Shown: one piece after another, positions 18,844 through 28,207 of the stretch | Numbering within the stretch: position 1 is the first letter of the stretch | Layout: the number at the start of each line of letters is the position of its first letter | Source of the DNA: CAVVIO01 sp963748095 | GTDB taxonomy: Bacteria; Bacteroidota; Bacteroidia; Bacteroidales; UBA10428 | NCBI GenBank assembly: GCA_963748095.1 | Contig: CAVVIO010000039.1 | Location: 24,931 to 88,930, forward strand | Direction of reading: 5' to 3' | Length of the DNA: 64,000 bases | The notes under the pieces: model-generated | The model's database searches: none | What the model saw: only the letters and a program-made list of their open reading frames with translations | What the model was told of the DNA's origin: nothing | Made by a program: the position numbers and the translations under genes

Positions 18844-19095
18844 TGTAAGCTTTTTTGAAAGCGTTGCAAAGATAGTATCTATTTTCAACGAAAAAAAGAT
18901 TTTAAAAAATATTTTGGACCTTTTTTCAGTGTATGGTTTTAAGACTTTATTTTTAAGGAAATTACTATCCAATAATTTTGGAACCTATTCCGGTAAATAT
19001 TCGTATTAAAAAGCAGATTTCTCTCGTTTACTTAGAAAATACTGGTTTAAATAAATATAATTTAACAAAAGCATACTAACTTAACTTAAATAATC

Positions 19096-20184
19096 ATGAG
19101 AAAATTAAAGTTATTATTACTATTACCTATGATGTTGATGGCAATTTTTTCCTTCCGGAATACAACCGCACAGGTTAAGGACCTGGGGAATTTTCTTGCC
19201 ACAGGTGCTGAAGATGCACAAAAGTTGTTTGAACCTTACCTGGCTCCTTATATAAATGGATTCGGAGCTTCTATGACCGGCGGCTGGTATAACACTGCCA
19301 AGGTACACAAACTGGGAGGATTCGATCTTACCGTTTCTTTTAATGTAGGTATTGTACCTAAAGACAAACAGTCTTTTGATCTGAGCAAAGTGGATTGATC
19401 TAATAGCCTTGCGGTTGCACGATGCAACTAATTCCATGTCGCCAACCATTGCAGGAGCAAAGGAATCGGGCCCGCAAATGGATTATAATCTTACAGGTTA
19501 CAATGTAAAAGCTTTCGATATGCCTAAAGGTGTAAACAACCGCTTTGTTCCTTCTCCCATGGTACAACTGGGAGTTGGTCTGATTAAAGGAACTCAGGTT
19601 ATGGGAAGGTATATGCCAACAGTGAAAATGGGTGGCAGCGATGTTGGAATGTGGGGAATCGGCGGAATGCACAGTCTCAAACAATGGATTCCTTTCCTGA
19701 AAAGGCTTCCCGTTCTGGAAGTATCAGTAATGTATGGTTTTACAAAGCTTACATCCAATGTAGCTATGAGTGTTACACCCGATGATATTGGTGCCGGTAG
19801 TCTTCACTGTAAGTAGTAATTATAGCGGCAACTGGGATAATCAAAAAATGAACTTCGTGGCAAAAAGCAGTACTGCTAATCTGGTAATATCAGCCAATTT
19901 ACCGGTTGTATGTTTTTACGGAAGTGTAGGTTTTGCTACAACGAAAAGCTAATCTGAAACTTAACGGGGACTATCCGTTTGTTAATATCGGGACTTCAGG
20001 TGCTGAAGTAGACGCTTTAGTTGATCCGATAAATATGGAAATAAAGAATCAGGATGGCGGAGTAACAAAACCAAGGTTCAATATTGGGATGCGTATTAAG
20101 ATGGCAGTAATAACAATCAATTTCGATTATACAAAAGCAAATTACAGTGTTGCAACAGCAGGACTTGGAATTACTTTCAGATAA
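19096..20184 (+). pseudogene. DUF6588-like secreted protein broken by three single-base frameshifts
   Basis: Four consecutive frames make one protein of about 360 residues: a signal peptide (MRKLKLLLLLPMMLMAIFSFRNTTAQ), KDLGNFLATGAEDAQKLFEPYLAPYINGF, then MSPTIAGAKESGP, GRYMPTVKMGGSDVGMWGIGGMHSLKQW, NYSGNWDNQKMNF and the closing strand YSVATAGLGITFR. The pattern fits the DUF6588 family of outer-membrane-like proteins. Removing one base at about 19395, one at about 19804 and one A at 19944-19947 restores a continuous frame. Either a young pseudogene or sequencing indels; nothing else in the protein looks degraded. Confidence 0.8.
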
Positions 20185-20208
20185 ACTGAAATTATATAGA
20201 TAATTGCA

Positions 20209-20245
20209 ATCCCTCTGCTTTTTTACCGGCAGGGGGATTTTTGTA
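20209..20245 (+). terminator. Terminator after the DUF6588-like gene
   Basis: ATCCCTCTGC (20209-20218) pairs with GCAGGGGGAT (20229-20238), with one G:U pair, followed by a short T run. It lies 25 bases after the stop codon. Confidence 0.75.
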
Positions 20246-20298
20246 TTTATTTCCTGTATTTTTTATTGAACGAATAATTATCCCCAGCACAAAACATA

Positions 20299-20877
20299 TT
20301 AAAAATTAAACCCAAACCGAAGTATCGGGTTCGAATAATTAGAATAGATATTGTGTGTTACGTCCCAAAGGATAAATATATTTACCGATGCCCTTTTTCC
20401 CAAATGCTGACTTATTCCACCTCCCAATAAAAGATTGTCGATCCAAATCCTGTTGCCGGTACTGTAAAAATAACCCAAATAATCCTGCTTAAATATCTCT
20501 GTATTTACAACTTCATTTTCAGCATGTAAAATAATATCTCCAATATCAATGCGGATGTACTGAGCTAAATTCCTGAAAAGATCATACGAAAAAAATGTTT
20601 TCCCTCCGTAAGTAGAGGTTTCATACCGAAAGTAAGTACTTTTTTCGTATATATAAATTGGCCCGGCGCCTCCTGATAACCTGGGTGTTATCCGGTAACC
20701 AACAATCGGCGATATATTCACATACGATGAATTTCCAAAACTTAACCAGAAATTTCCCCCGAAGAACAGGCGATCCTTGAATTTCAGATTTTTAAAATCT
20801 TCATCCTGTGAATAAACCTGTTTCGGAACAAATACCATTATCAGAAAAGTGATGAGCAGAATTCTTTTCAAAATCAT
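20299..20877 (-). CDS. Small outer-membrane beta-barrel protein
   Basis: 192 residues with signal peptide MILKRILLITFLIMVFVPKQVYSQ. The mature part alternates polar and aromatic residues in strand-like blocks (RLFFGGNFWLSFGNSSYVNISPIVGYRITPRLSGG; GGGISQHLGKRASVNIFILWDVTH) and ends in ILRFGFNF, an aromatic C-terminus typical of barrel proteins. Likely an 8-10 strand barrel in the outer membrane; function unknown. Divergent from the SDR gene at 20982. Confidence 0.75.
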   Translation of the reverse strand: MILKRILLITFLIMVFVPKQVYSQDEDFKNLKFKDRLFFGGNFWLSFGNSSYVNISPIVGYRITPRLSGGAGPIYIYEKSTYFRYETSTYGGKTFFSYDLFRNLAQYIRIDIGDIILHAENEVVNTEIFKQDYLGYFYSTGNRIWIDNLLLGGGISQHLGKRASVNIFILWDVTHNIYSNYSNPILRFGFNF

Positions 20878-20880
20878 TTA

Positions 20881-20888
20881 TACCTTTG
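20881..20888 (+). promoter_or_regulatory. Putative -7 promoter box for the SDR gene
   Basis: TACCTTTG fits TAnnTTTG exactly and is the commonest form in Bacteroidota. It sits 93 bases ahead of the SDR start, giving a leader of about 80 bases. A -33 TTTG is not clear. Confidence 0.4.
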
Positions 20889-20981
20889 CTTTATTATTTT
20901 CAATAAAATAATTGATATTATCATATATAACAACGGAATACAAATTAAGTAAATTATTAATTACCAATTTTAATTTTTTTT

Positions 20982-21695
20982 ATGAACATAATTGTAACTG
21001 GGGCCAGCAGGGGCATTGGCTATGAAACGGTTAAACAATTCGCGAATGAAGAGGGAAATCATATACTGGCCATCTCAAGAAATGAAACAAAACTTCGGGA
21101 ACTTTCGGAGGAATGTAAAAAAATCAACCGGGGATCGGAAGTAGAGATACTGGCATTCGATCTTGAAAAAATTGACACCATTCAGGAAGTACTTCTGACA
21201 AAAGTAGAAAAAACTTTTAACGCAGTAGATATACTCATCAACAATGCAGGCTTTCTGGTGAACAAACCCTTTGCAGAAGTTACCTTTCAGGAAGCTGAAA
21301 AAATGGTAAAAGTCAATTACCTGTCAGCAGCATTCCTGGTAAGAGCACTATTACCCCTACTGGAAGAAAGCATGCACGCACATATTGTAAACATCAGCAG
21401 TATGGGAGGATTTCAGGGAAGCGTAAAATTTCCCGGACTGGCACATTACAGCGCGAGTAAGGCGGCCCTGGCAGTTCTGACAGAGTGCCTGGCAACTGAA
21501 TTCATTGAAATGAATATCTCAGTGAATTGTCTTACTATCGGGGCGGTACAGACTGAGATGCTGGAAGAAGCTTTTCCCGGTTACCGTGCTCCTCTGACAC
21601 CCTCGGAAATAGCCAAATATATCTGCCACTTTGCTGCCACTGCCCACCATTATATGAATGGCAAGATTGTGCCGGTTGCACTTTCAAATCCTTAA
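20982..21695 (+). CDS. Short-chain dehydrogenase/reductase (SDR)
   Basis: 237 residues with a full classical SDR set: cofactor loop TGASRGIG (6-13), NNAG (87-90), catalytic Ser in NISSMGG (about 139-140), and Y156-SAS-K160. An Arg at about 33 after the second strand (ISRNE) suggests NADP(H) preference. The C-terminus is short, so the substrate lid is small. It converges on the butyrate kinase gene, 13 bases away, and is not part of that operon. Substrate unknown. Confidence 0.9.
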   Translation: MNIIVTGASRGIGYETVKQFANEEGNHILAISRNETKLRELSEECKKINRGSEVEILAFDLEKIDTIQEVLLTKVEKTFNAVDILINNAGFLVNKPFAEVTFQEAEKMVKVNYLSAAFLVRALLPLLEESMHAHIVNISSMGGFQGSVKFPGLAHYSASKAALAVLTECLATEFIEMNISVNCLTIGAVQTEMLEEAFPGYRAPLTPSEIAKYICHFAATAHHYMNGKIVPVALSNP

Positions 21696-21708
21696 TAAAG
21701 GTTTTGGT

Positions 21709-22815
21709 TTAAAAGCCGATATCGGTATTCACCATGTTTGTTTCGTCATATTCCTTGGCAATTATCTCTCCTTTAAGAACCAGCAAGCCATTCCATGCCA
21801 GCGCATGCATTTCACCCTCACCCGGATAGATAATAACCGGTGAAATAAAGGATACCATTTTTTTTATGTATTCAACAATCATTGGATTATGGGAAATGCC
21901 TCCCGTTAAAATAATTGCATCCACATCCCCTTTCAGGACGGCGCTCATTCCGGCAATTTCCTTTCCAGTCTGATAGGCCATAGCATTCTGTATTTTCCGG
22001 GCACGCTCATCGCCGTCTATAGCCATCAGTTCCACCTCGTAAGCGCTGTTGGTACCCATATAGGCAATATACCCTCCCTGACCTGTAATCATACATTTTA
22101 TTTCATTAAGGCTTTTTCCGCTTTCGAAGCAATAACGAACAAGGTCTGCTGCAGGCAATGTCCCCGACCGTTCGGGAGAAAACGGTCCCTCACCGTTGAG
22201 TGCCTGGTTAACATCAATAACCCGGCCTTTACGATGTGCCCCTACGGAAATGCCACCTCCCATATGGGCTATGATCAGGTTCAGATCTTCGTATTTCTTG
22301 TTCATCAGTCTCGCGTAGGAACGGGCTGTCGCTTTTTGGTTCAGTGCATGAAAAATAGATAATCTTTTAAATTCCGGATGTCCGCTAAATCGTGCTACCT
22401 CCTCCAGTTCGTCTACCACAACCGGGTCGGCAATAAATGCCTGGCAATCCGGCAGATCGCTGGCAATATCATCTGCTATTAAGGCGCCCAGGTTACTGGC
22501 ATGTTCTCCGAGTGCAGCTTCCCTCAGATCCTCTTTCATTTGCTCATTTATCCGGTATACGCCCGATTTGATAGGCTTCACCAATCCACCTCTTCCGACA
22601 ATCACTTCAACCTTTTCAAGATCTATATGCGAATTTTTTAATTCTTCCACAATAATATTTTTCCGGTATTCGAACTGATCCGTAATTTTTTTAAAACCGT
22701 GAAGCTCTTCCACCGGATGAATGATCGTTTTCAAAAAAACAGGTTTGGAATTATGATAAACAGCAATTTTTGTAGACGTAGAACCTGGATTAATAGCAAG
22801 TATCTTATGATCCAT
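21709..22815 (-). CDS. buk: Butyrate kinase
   Basis: 368 residues, ASKHA-fold acyl kinase. The phosphate-1 loop is AINPGSTSTKIA at the start; GRGGLVKPIKSGVYRIN, the HMGGGISVGAHRKGRVIDVNQALNGEGPFSPERSGTLP core and TGGISHN are all butyrate-kinase patterns and differ from acetate kinase. It turns butyryl-phosphate and ADP into butyrate and ATP, or acts on branched-chain acids. Last gene of the operon pta-hbd-ackA-ptb-buk, 35 bases after ptb, so kinase and transferase are co-expressed. Confidence 0.95.
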   Translation of the reverse strand: MDHKILAINPGSTSTKIAVYHNSKPVFLKTIIHPVEELHGFKKITDQFEYRKNIIVEELKNSHIDLEKVEVIVGRGGLVKPIKSGVYRINEQMKEDLREAALGEHASNLGALIADDIASDLPDCQAFIADPVVVDELEEVARFSGHPEFKRLSIFHALNQKATARSYARLMNKKYEDLNLIIAHMGGGISVGAHRKGRVIDVNQALNGEGPFSPERSGTLPAADLVRYCFESGKSLNEIKCMITGQGGYIAYMGTNSAYEVELMAIDGDERARKIQNAMAYQTGKEIAGMSAVLKGDVDAIILTGGISHNPMIVEYIKKMVSFISPVIIYPGEGEMHALAWNGLLVLKGEIIAKEYDETNMVNTDIGF

Positions 22816-22850
22816 TTTTAAATTTTTAAAATAATTAAAACATGCATGTT

Positions 22851-23750
22851 TTATCCGAGCGCTGCAGCAAGTGCGATGGAATAAAATTTACTGTCTTCGG
22901 TATCGGCTCTTGATGTAAGCACAAAGGGTACTTTTGCTCCGAGGATCACAGCAGCAGAATTGGCTCCACCCAGGAAATTAAGCGATTTATACAATACATT
23001 GCCGCTATTAATATCAGGTAGTATCAGAATATCAACATCTCCCGATACTTCACTGATTATATTCTTGTGTTTTGCTGCTTCGGCGAAAAATGCATTATCA
23101 ACAGCCAGAGGGCCGTCGATCGTACATCCTTTTATCTGGTTTCGCTTATTCATAGCAGTTAACATGGCAGCATGAACAGTAGCTTCCATCTTTGGATTCA
23201 CTGTTTCAACCGCCGCAATAATGGCAACTTTCGGATTATCTATGTGTAACCGGTGATAAGCCCCTACCGCATTGTCAATGATACACATTTTATCATTAAG
23301 GTCGGGACTGATATTCATGGCTGCATCCGTGATAGAAAATACTTTGTGATAATAGGGTGATTCAAAAAAGGCAAGATGGCTCAACAAATTATCATCGGTC
23401 AACCCGGCACTTCGCTGAATTACTGCTTTCAATAAGGTACTGGTAGTTACCAACCCTTTCATGAGTATGCCGCCATGACCATTTTTTATAAGTTCTACAG
23501 CATATGCTGCTGCCGTTTCCGGATCGGGATTATTATAAATTTCCGTTTTGCTGATATCAAATTCAATACGGCCTGCAATCTCGTTAATCCTCTTTTCGTC
23601 ACCAACCAGTACAGGTTCTATAATACCTTCGTTGCTTGCCCGTTTTACTGCTTTCAGCACTGCTTCATCTTCTGCTGCAGCAACTATCAGCTTGTTAACC
23701 GGTTGTTTTTTGGCAATATCCGAAAAATCAGTTAATGATTTTATTACCAT
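22851..23750 (-). CDS. ptb: Phosphate butyryltransferase
   Basis: 299 residues of the phosphate acetyl/butyryl transferase family, of normal length for Ptb. Seen: NKLIVAAAEDEAVLKAVKRA at the start, NGHGGILMKGLVTTSTLLKAVI, FSITDAAMNISPDLNDK, GCTIDGPLAVDNAFF, and DILILPDINSGNVLYKSLNFLGGANSAAVILGAKVPFVLTSRAD, the conserved end. It makes butyryl-phosphate from butyryl-CoA and Pi. The stop of ackA is 3 bases before its start, so the two are probably translationally coupled. Confidence 0.95.
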   Translation of the reverse strand: MVIKSLTDFSDIAKKQPVNKLIVAAAEDEAVLKAVKRASNEGIIEPVLVGDEKRINEIAGRIEFDISKTEIYNNPDPETAAAYAVELIKNGHGGILMKGLVTTSTLLKAVIQRSAGLTDDNLLSHLAFFESPYYHKVFSITDAAMNISPDLNDKMCIIDNAVGAYHRLHIDNPKVAIIAAVETVNPKMEATVHAAMLTAMNKRNQIKGCTIDGPLAVDNAFFAEAAKHKNIISEVSGDVDILILPDINSGNVLYKSLNFLGGANSAAVILGAKVPFVLTSRADTEDSKFYSIALAAALG

Positions 23751-23753
23751 TGA

Positions 23754-24968
23754 TTATTGTTTTTTCATTTCTGATATGATTTTCATTGTATCTTCTGCAA
23801 TCACCAATTCTTCATTTGTAGGCACTACCATTACCTTTACTGAGGCATTGTCAGGTGAAATTACACATTCCTTCGAACGTATGCCCTGATTTTTCTCATG
23901 GTCAACTCTAACATCCATGTAATCCAGACCTTCACATGCAGCTTCCCTGCTTTCAGGTGAATTTTCACCTATTCCTCCGGCAAATACAATCATATCTACT
24001 CCTCCCATAGCAGCCACATATGCACCGATGTATTTTCTGATCCGGTAATGATACATATCCAATGCTAATTTAGCCCTTGAATTGTTATCTTTCCAGGCTG
24101 CATCTTCAATTTCCCTCATATCGGATGAGATACCCGAAATACCAAGCATCCCGCTCTGTTTATTAACAACCGTATTAATGGAATTTAGTCCTATCTCCTC
24201 TTTATCCATAATAAAAGTGAGTATCCCGATATCCAGGTCCCCCGATCTGGTCCCCATGATCAGTCCTTCTACCGGCGTAAATCCCATTGATGTATCTACT
24301 GATTTTCCGTTTTTTATGGCTGCCATCGAAGCGCCGTTCCCCAGATGACAGGTAATGATCTTTTGAGTGTTAATATCCACATCCAAAATCTCACAAGCTC
24401 TTTTGGATACATAATAATGGCTCGTTCCGTGAAAACCATAACGTCGAATACCATATTTCTTATATAATGAATAAGGAATGGCATACATGTATGAATGTTC
24501 GGGCATAGTCTGGTGAAAAGCCGTGTCGAAAACAGCTACCTGGTTGATACCAGGCAGTAGTACTTTCATGGCAAGAATCCCTTTCAGGTTAGCCGGGTTA
24601 TGTAAAGGAGCCAGTTCACCACATTTCTGAATTTCATCCTGTACAAAATCATCAATAAAGGCGCTGGCACTAAATTTTTCTCCACCATGGGCTACCCGAT
24701 GACCTACCGCATTTATTTCGTTCATGTTTTTAATGCATCCGTGCTTTTCACTGGTCAGTATACCTAATATATATTCGATACCGGTTTGATGATCGAGGAT
24801 TTCCCCTTCAAAACGTACGTTTTGTCCGTTTTCTTTTTCCAGCTTTACAAACGAACCCTTCAGTCCCACTTTTTCAGCAACACCTTTTGCCATAACGACT
24901 TTCCGGTCCATGTCAAAGAGTTGATATTTAATGGATGAACTTCCACAATTCAGCACTAATATTTTCAT
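23754..24968 (-). CDS. ackA: Acetate kinase
   Basis: 404 residues, full length. MKILVLNCGSSSIKYQLF is the first phosphate loop; GHRVAHGGEKF carries the substrate-binding Arg, FDTAFHQTMPEHSYMYAIP the catalytic Asp and Arg region, and HLGNGASMAAIKNGKSVDTSMGFTPVEGLIMGTRSGDLD and FAGGIGENSP the nucleotide site. It converts acetyl-phosphate and ADP to acetate and ATP. Being between hbd and ptb, it shares a transcript with both the acetate and the butyrate branch. Confidence 0.97.
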   Translation of the reverse strand: MKILVLNCGSSSIKYQLFDMDRKVVMAKGVAEKVGLKGSFVKLEKENGQNVRFEGEILDHQTGIEYILGILTSEKHGCIKNMNEINAVGHRVAHGGEKFSASAFIDDFVQDEIQKCGELAPLHNPANLKGILAMKVLLPGINQVAVFDTAFHQTMPEHSYMYAIPYSLYKKYGIRRYGFHGTSHYYVSKRACEILDVDINTQKIITCHLGNGASMAAIKNGKSVDTSMGFTPVEGLIMGTRSGDLDIGILTFIMDKEEIGLNSINTVVNKQSGMLGISGISSDMREIEDAAWKDNNSRAKLALDMYHYRIRKYIGAYVAAMGGVDMIVFAGGIGENSPESREAACEGLDYMDVRVDHEKNQGIRSKECVISPDNASVKVMVVPTNEELVIAEDTMKIISEMKKQ

Positions 24969-24996
24969 TTTATATAATATATATTGTAATAATCAA

Positions 24997-25944
24997 TTAA
25001 ATTTTTCTTCCGTTTTCATCGTATTTGTAAAATCCTTTACCATTAATACGGCCAAACTGATTTGCCCTGACAAGCTTTTTAAGTATGGGTGAAGCTTTGT
25101 ATTTTATATCACCAAATTCACTGTATATATTATCCATCCACCGCAATACTTTATCAAGGCCTACTTTATCGGCAAGCTCAAACGGGCCGAGCGACATTCC
25201 CAGTCCTACTTTCATAGTAAGGTCAATGTCCTCCATGGCTCCTACTCCTTCCATCAAAACTTCACAAGCCTCGTTTACAAGAGCAATAAACAGCCGCACA
25301 CTGATCAGTCCGGGAGATTCCTCAACCGGTATCACCGTTCTTCCGATCATTTTTACAAAAATACAAACCCTGTCATATACGATATCTGATGTATAAAGCC
25401 CCCTAACTACCTCAATCATTTTTGATCCGGGAGTACTGGTAAGAAAATGGAGACTCACACAGCGGTCTTTAAACTCGAGTTCCGAAGAAAGCTCGGTAAT
25501 GACAATAGTAGTGGAATTGGTAGCTATAATGGCGCTGTGAGAAACATATTTTTCTATATTCTTAAAAACCTCCTTACGGGTGGCCACCCTTTGTTCTCTG
25601 ATTCTGGATCTGATAGATTCAATGACCAGATCGCAGCCCTTAAGGTGCTCGTATCCAACATAACCATGGATTCTGGAAATAATAGCTCTTTTTTCACCGG
25701 GAGTCATCCCCCAGTGCTCGATCATGCTATCCAGTTCCCTTTCTATTTTACAGAAAGCATAGTTAATTTTTTCTTCCGATAATTCAATAAATACTACCTC
25801 CAGCTCTTTTTCACTGATCATTAGGGCAATACTTTGACCTACAGTACCACAGCCGACAATACCAACTTTCGAAAACAGTTGTTTGGGCCGGTCTTTCTGA
25901 CTGAGTCCGTAATTCTCAATTGATTCAACAATTACTTCTGACAT
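24997..25944 (-). CDS. hbd: 3-hydroxyacyl-CoA dehydrogenase (3-hydroxybutyryl-CoA dehydrogenase type)
   Basis: 315 residues. The NAD-binding motif is VGIVGCGTVGQSIALMI (about 27-43); DLVIESIRSRIREQR and NSTTIVITELSSELEFKDRCVSLHFLTSTPGSKMIEVVRG hold the catalytic His; and the C-terminal helical domain ends in GRINGKGFYKYDENG. Interconverts acetoacetyl-CoA and 3-hydroxybutyryl-CoA. The N-terminus has about 20 extra residues ahead of the Rossmann fold. No thiolase, crotonase or butyryl-CoA dehydrogenase is nearby, so the rest of the C4 pathway must lie elsewhere. Confidence 0.9.
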   Translation of the reverse strand: MSEVIVESIENYGLSQKDRPKQLFSKVGIVGCGTVGQSIALMISEKELEVVFIELSEEKINYAFCKIERELDSMIEHWGMTPGEKRAIISRIHGYVGYEHLKGCDLVIESIRSRIREQRVATRKEVFKNIEKYVSHSAIIATNSTTIVITELSSELEFKDRCVSLHFLTSTPGSKMIEVVRGLYTSDIVYDRVCIFVKMIGRTVIPVEESPGLISVRLFIALVNEACEVLMEGVGAMEDIDLTMKVGLGMSLGPFELADKVGLDKVLRWMDNIYSEFGDIKYKASPILKKLVRANQFGRINGKGFYKYDENGRKI

Positions 25945-25973
25945 GCTTTAATACATTATATATTTTTATACTT

Positions 25974-26975
25974 TTATTTATCTGCAGCCTGGTTAGCAGT
26001 AATTGCCACCAGGTTTACAATATCACTTACTGAACATCCGCGTGACAGGTCGTTGATAGGTGCTGCCATTCCCTGCAATACCGGCCCCACCGCTTCGGCG
26101 TGAGCCAGACGCTGTACCAGTTTATAGGCAATATTTCCGGCTTCAAGGGTAGGAAATATCAGTACATTGGCTTTGCCTGCAATTTCACTTCCGGGAGCCT
26201 TTTTCTTCCCTACCGATTCAATAATGGCAGCATCTGCCTGCAATTCCCCATCTATCATGAGAGTCGGATCCATTTTCCTGGCAATTTCTGTTGCCTCCCG
26301 CACTTTATCTACCATTTCGTGTTGAGCACTGCCTTTTGTAGAGAAGCTCAACATGGCAACCCGGGGTTCCATCCCGGCAATTGCCCGGGTGGTTTTACCC
26401 GTGGAAACTGCTATTTCTGCCAGCTCCTGTGCATTAGGATCGGGATGTACGGCACAATCGGCAAACACCATCAATCCGTCATTCCCAAACTCCTTATCAT
26501 TTAAAAACATCAGGAAAGCACCGGAAACCACACTAATTCCAGGCTTGGTTTTTACATACTGAAAAGCCGGCCGTAATACATTGCCTGTAGCATTCTCGGC
26601 ACCGGCAACTTCCCCGTCAGCATCCCCGCTTTTAATCATTACGGTGGAAAGGTATAAAGGATCATTGAGCAATTTCAAGGCTTCTTCATGTGTCAATCCT
26701 TTCGATTTGCGAAGTTCCACCATTAAACCGGCATAAGCCTCCTTTTTCGGATGGCTTTCCGGATCAATAAGGGTTGCCTTGTTGATATGAGTTAGATTGT
26801 ATTTTTTAGCTTCGTTTAAAATGGCCTCGTGATTACCAATTAGTATAATGTCGGCTATCTCCTCCTGAATAATTATATCAGCAGCTTTCAATGTTCTTTC
26901 TTCAAAACTCTCGGGCAAAACAATCCTCTGTCTGTTTTTTCGTGCTTTTTCTTTTATCTGATCAAGTAAATTCAT
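25974..26975 (-). CDS. pta: Phosphate acetyltransferase (short form)
   Basis: 333 residues, the minimal Pta without the N-terminal DRTGG/AAA parts. Seen: RQRIVLPESFEERTLKAADII, KKEAYAGLMVELRKSKGLTHEEA, SGDADGEVAGAENATGNVLRPAFQYVKT, RVAMLSFSTKGSAQHEMVDKV and DGELQADAAI, then the end ANVLIFPTLEAGNIAYKLVQRLAHAEAVGPVLQGMAAPINDLSRGCS. It forms acetyl-phosphate from acetyl-CoA. First gene of a five-gene operon (gaps 29, 28, 3 and 35 bases). A long A/T-rich leader precedes it. Confidence 0.97.
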   Translation of the reverse strand: MNLLDQIKEKARKNRQRIVLPESFEERTLKAADIIIQEEIADIILIGNHEAILNEAKKYNLTHINKATLIDPESHPKKEAYAGLMVELRKSKGLTHEEALKLLNDPLYLSTVMIKSGDADGEVAGAENATGNVLRPAFQYVKTKPGISVVSGAFLMFLNDKEFGNDGLMVFADCAVHPDPNAQELAEIAVSTGKTTRAIAGMEPRVAMLSFSTKGSAQHEMVDKVREATEIARKMDPTLMIDGELQADAAIIESVGKKKAPGSEIAGKANVLIFPTLEAGNIAYKLVQRLAHAEAVGPVLQGMAAPINDLSRGCSVSDIVNLVAITANQAADK

Positions 26976-27396
26976 TGTGTTTCAATTGTTTATGTGATAT
27001 TTTTTTTCAGCTCATAAAATTAAACAAAAAAACAAAATAAAAGCCTAAGAATAATTGATTTATGTCAAGTGCCGCTTATATTGAATGATTTAAAACTATC
27101 TCCGGTAAAATATAACCTGTTTTACCTGGAACGATTTCTTATTTGCGGTAGAAAAACTGAAACTAATGTTATGAAATATGCAAGTTTGTGAAATTGTTCA
27201 AGCATTTCTGCCTGTTTGGTGAAGAAACCAAATTATTGAGCAATAAGGTAATTAAGGTGAAAACAATCCTTTGCAGAAAACTGAAATACAATTAACCTGG
27301 CCTTATTTTCTCTCACAATCTATCAGCACAAACGGAACACTTAGTACAAAGCACCCGTCCTTTTCAGCCTTTTCATTCATTTTGTTTTCGATCAGA
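26976..27396. other. Gene-free stretch holding the pta operon upstream region
   Basis: No gene is supported. The pta promoter must be here, reading leftward. Two small hairpins are visible: GGTAAAA/TTTTACC near 27104-27126 and TTTGGT/ACCAAA near 27215-27231. Neither has a clear terminator tail. Confidence 0.4.
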
Positions 27397-28140
27397 CTAA
27401 AAATCTCTTTCTGTCGGTTGACGCGGTACAATCTTTTTCCATTCGTCGAGAAATGCTAACTGGATGAAATAATGATTCAGCAGGGTGGTTCCGTCCGTGA
27501 ATTTATACTCAAACCGGTCGTGTTCAACATTTATTACAGAAAAGTTATGTTGCTCAAGTAAACCGGTGAATTCAGGGATCGGTTTTCTTTTCTCGTAAAT
27601 ATGTTCCTGCAATTTAGTCAGTTCCGCTTCCATGTGAAAGCTTTCCAGCACATCTTTCAGAATATCATAAAACTCGATCATAGTAGTATCCAGGTTCATT
27701 GTCTGCAGGAACTGACCACCTTTTTTCAATACCCTTGAACATTCGCTCAGCACCTTGTCCAGATCAGAAACGTTGTTGATGCCGTTGTTACTTGTGATCA
27801 GGTCGACGGAATGGTCCCCGAGCGGGATATTCTCTGCTATTCCCTGAATGATCTCCGCATTTTCAATTCCATAAAATCTGATCTTCTGTTCAGTACGTTT
27901 TATCCCGGCTTCCCACGGATCGATCCCGTAAACCTTGCAGGATTGTCCCAGTCGCATAGCCAGTTCCGTTAACGGAAATCCGGCGCCAAAACCAATATCC
28001 AGTACCGTTATATTTTTTTTGAACTTAATGCCATCAAGTAATTTTAATCCGAACGGTGCCGACCAAATGGGCAGTTCATCAATTAATCCGACCAGTTGGT
28101 CTGAATTAAGGTCAAAATTTGAATCCAAATATTTTGTCAT
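27397..28140 (-). CDS. Class I SAM-dependent methyltransferase
   Basis: 247 residues. Motif I is VLDIGFGAGFPLTELAMRLG (about 50-69), with the acidic motif II in YGIDPWEAGIK and motif post-II in HSVDLITSNNGINNVSDLDKVLSECSRVLKKGGQFLQTMN. It fits the UbiE/Methyltransf_11 group. The C-terminal part (FSVINVEHDRFEYKFTDGTTLLNHYFIQLAFLDEWKKIVP) is the substrate side and gives no clear hint. It is the gene before the pta operon on the same strand, but 420 bases separate them. Confidence 0.85.
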   Translation of the reverse strand: MTKYLDSNFDLNSDQLVGLIDELPIWSAPFGLKLLDGIKFKKNITVLDIGFGAGFPLTELAMRLGQSCKVYGIDPWEAGIKRTEQKIRFYGIENAEIIQGIAENIPLGDHSVDLITSNNGINNVSDLDKVLSECSRVLKKGGQFLQTMNLDTTMIEFYDILKDVLESFHMEAELTKLQEHIYEKRKPIPEFTGLLEQHNFSVINVEHDRFEYKFTDGTTLLNHYFIQLAFLDEWKKIVPRQPTERDF

Positions 28141-28207
28141 AGATTGGAATAGAATTTATAATGTAATAAAAAATACCGTAATGCCTGGAAAACAAAGACA
28201 TATCCTG

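Noticed and set aside
21709..26975. A complete butyrate synthesis cluster
   Set aside because: Thiolase, crotonase, butyryl-CoA dehydrogenase and Etf genes are not present.
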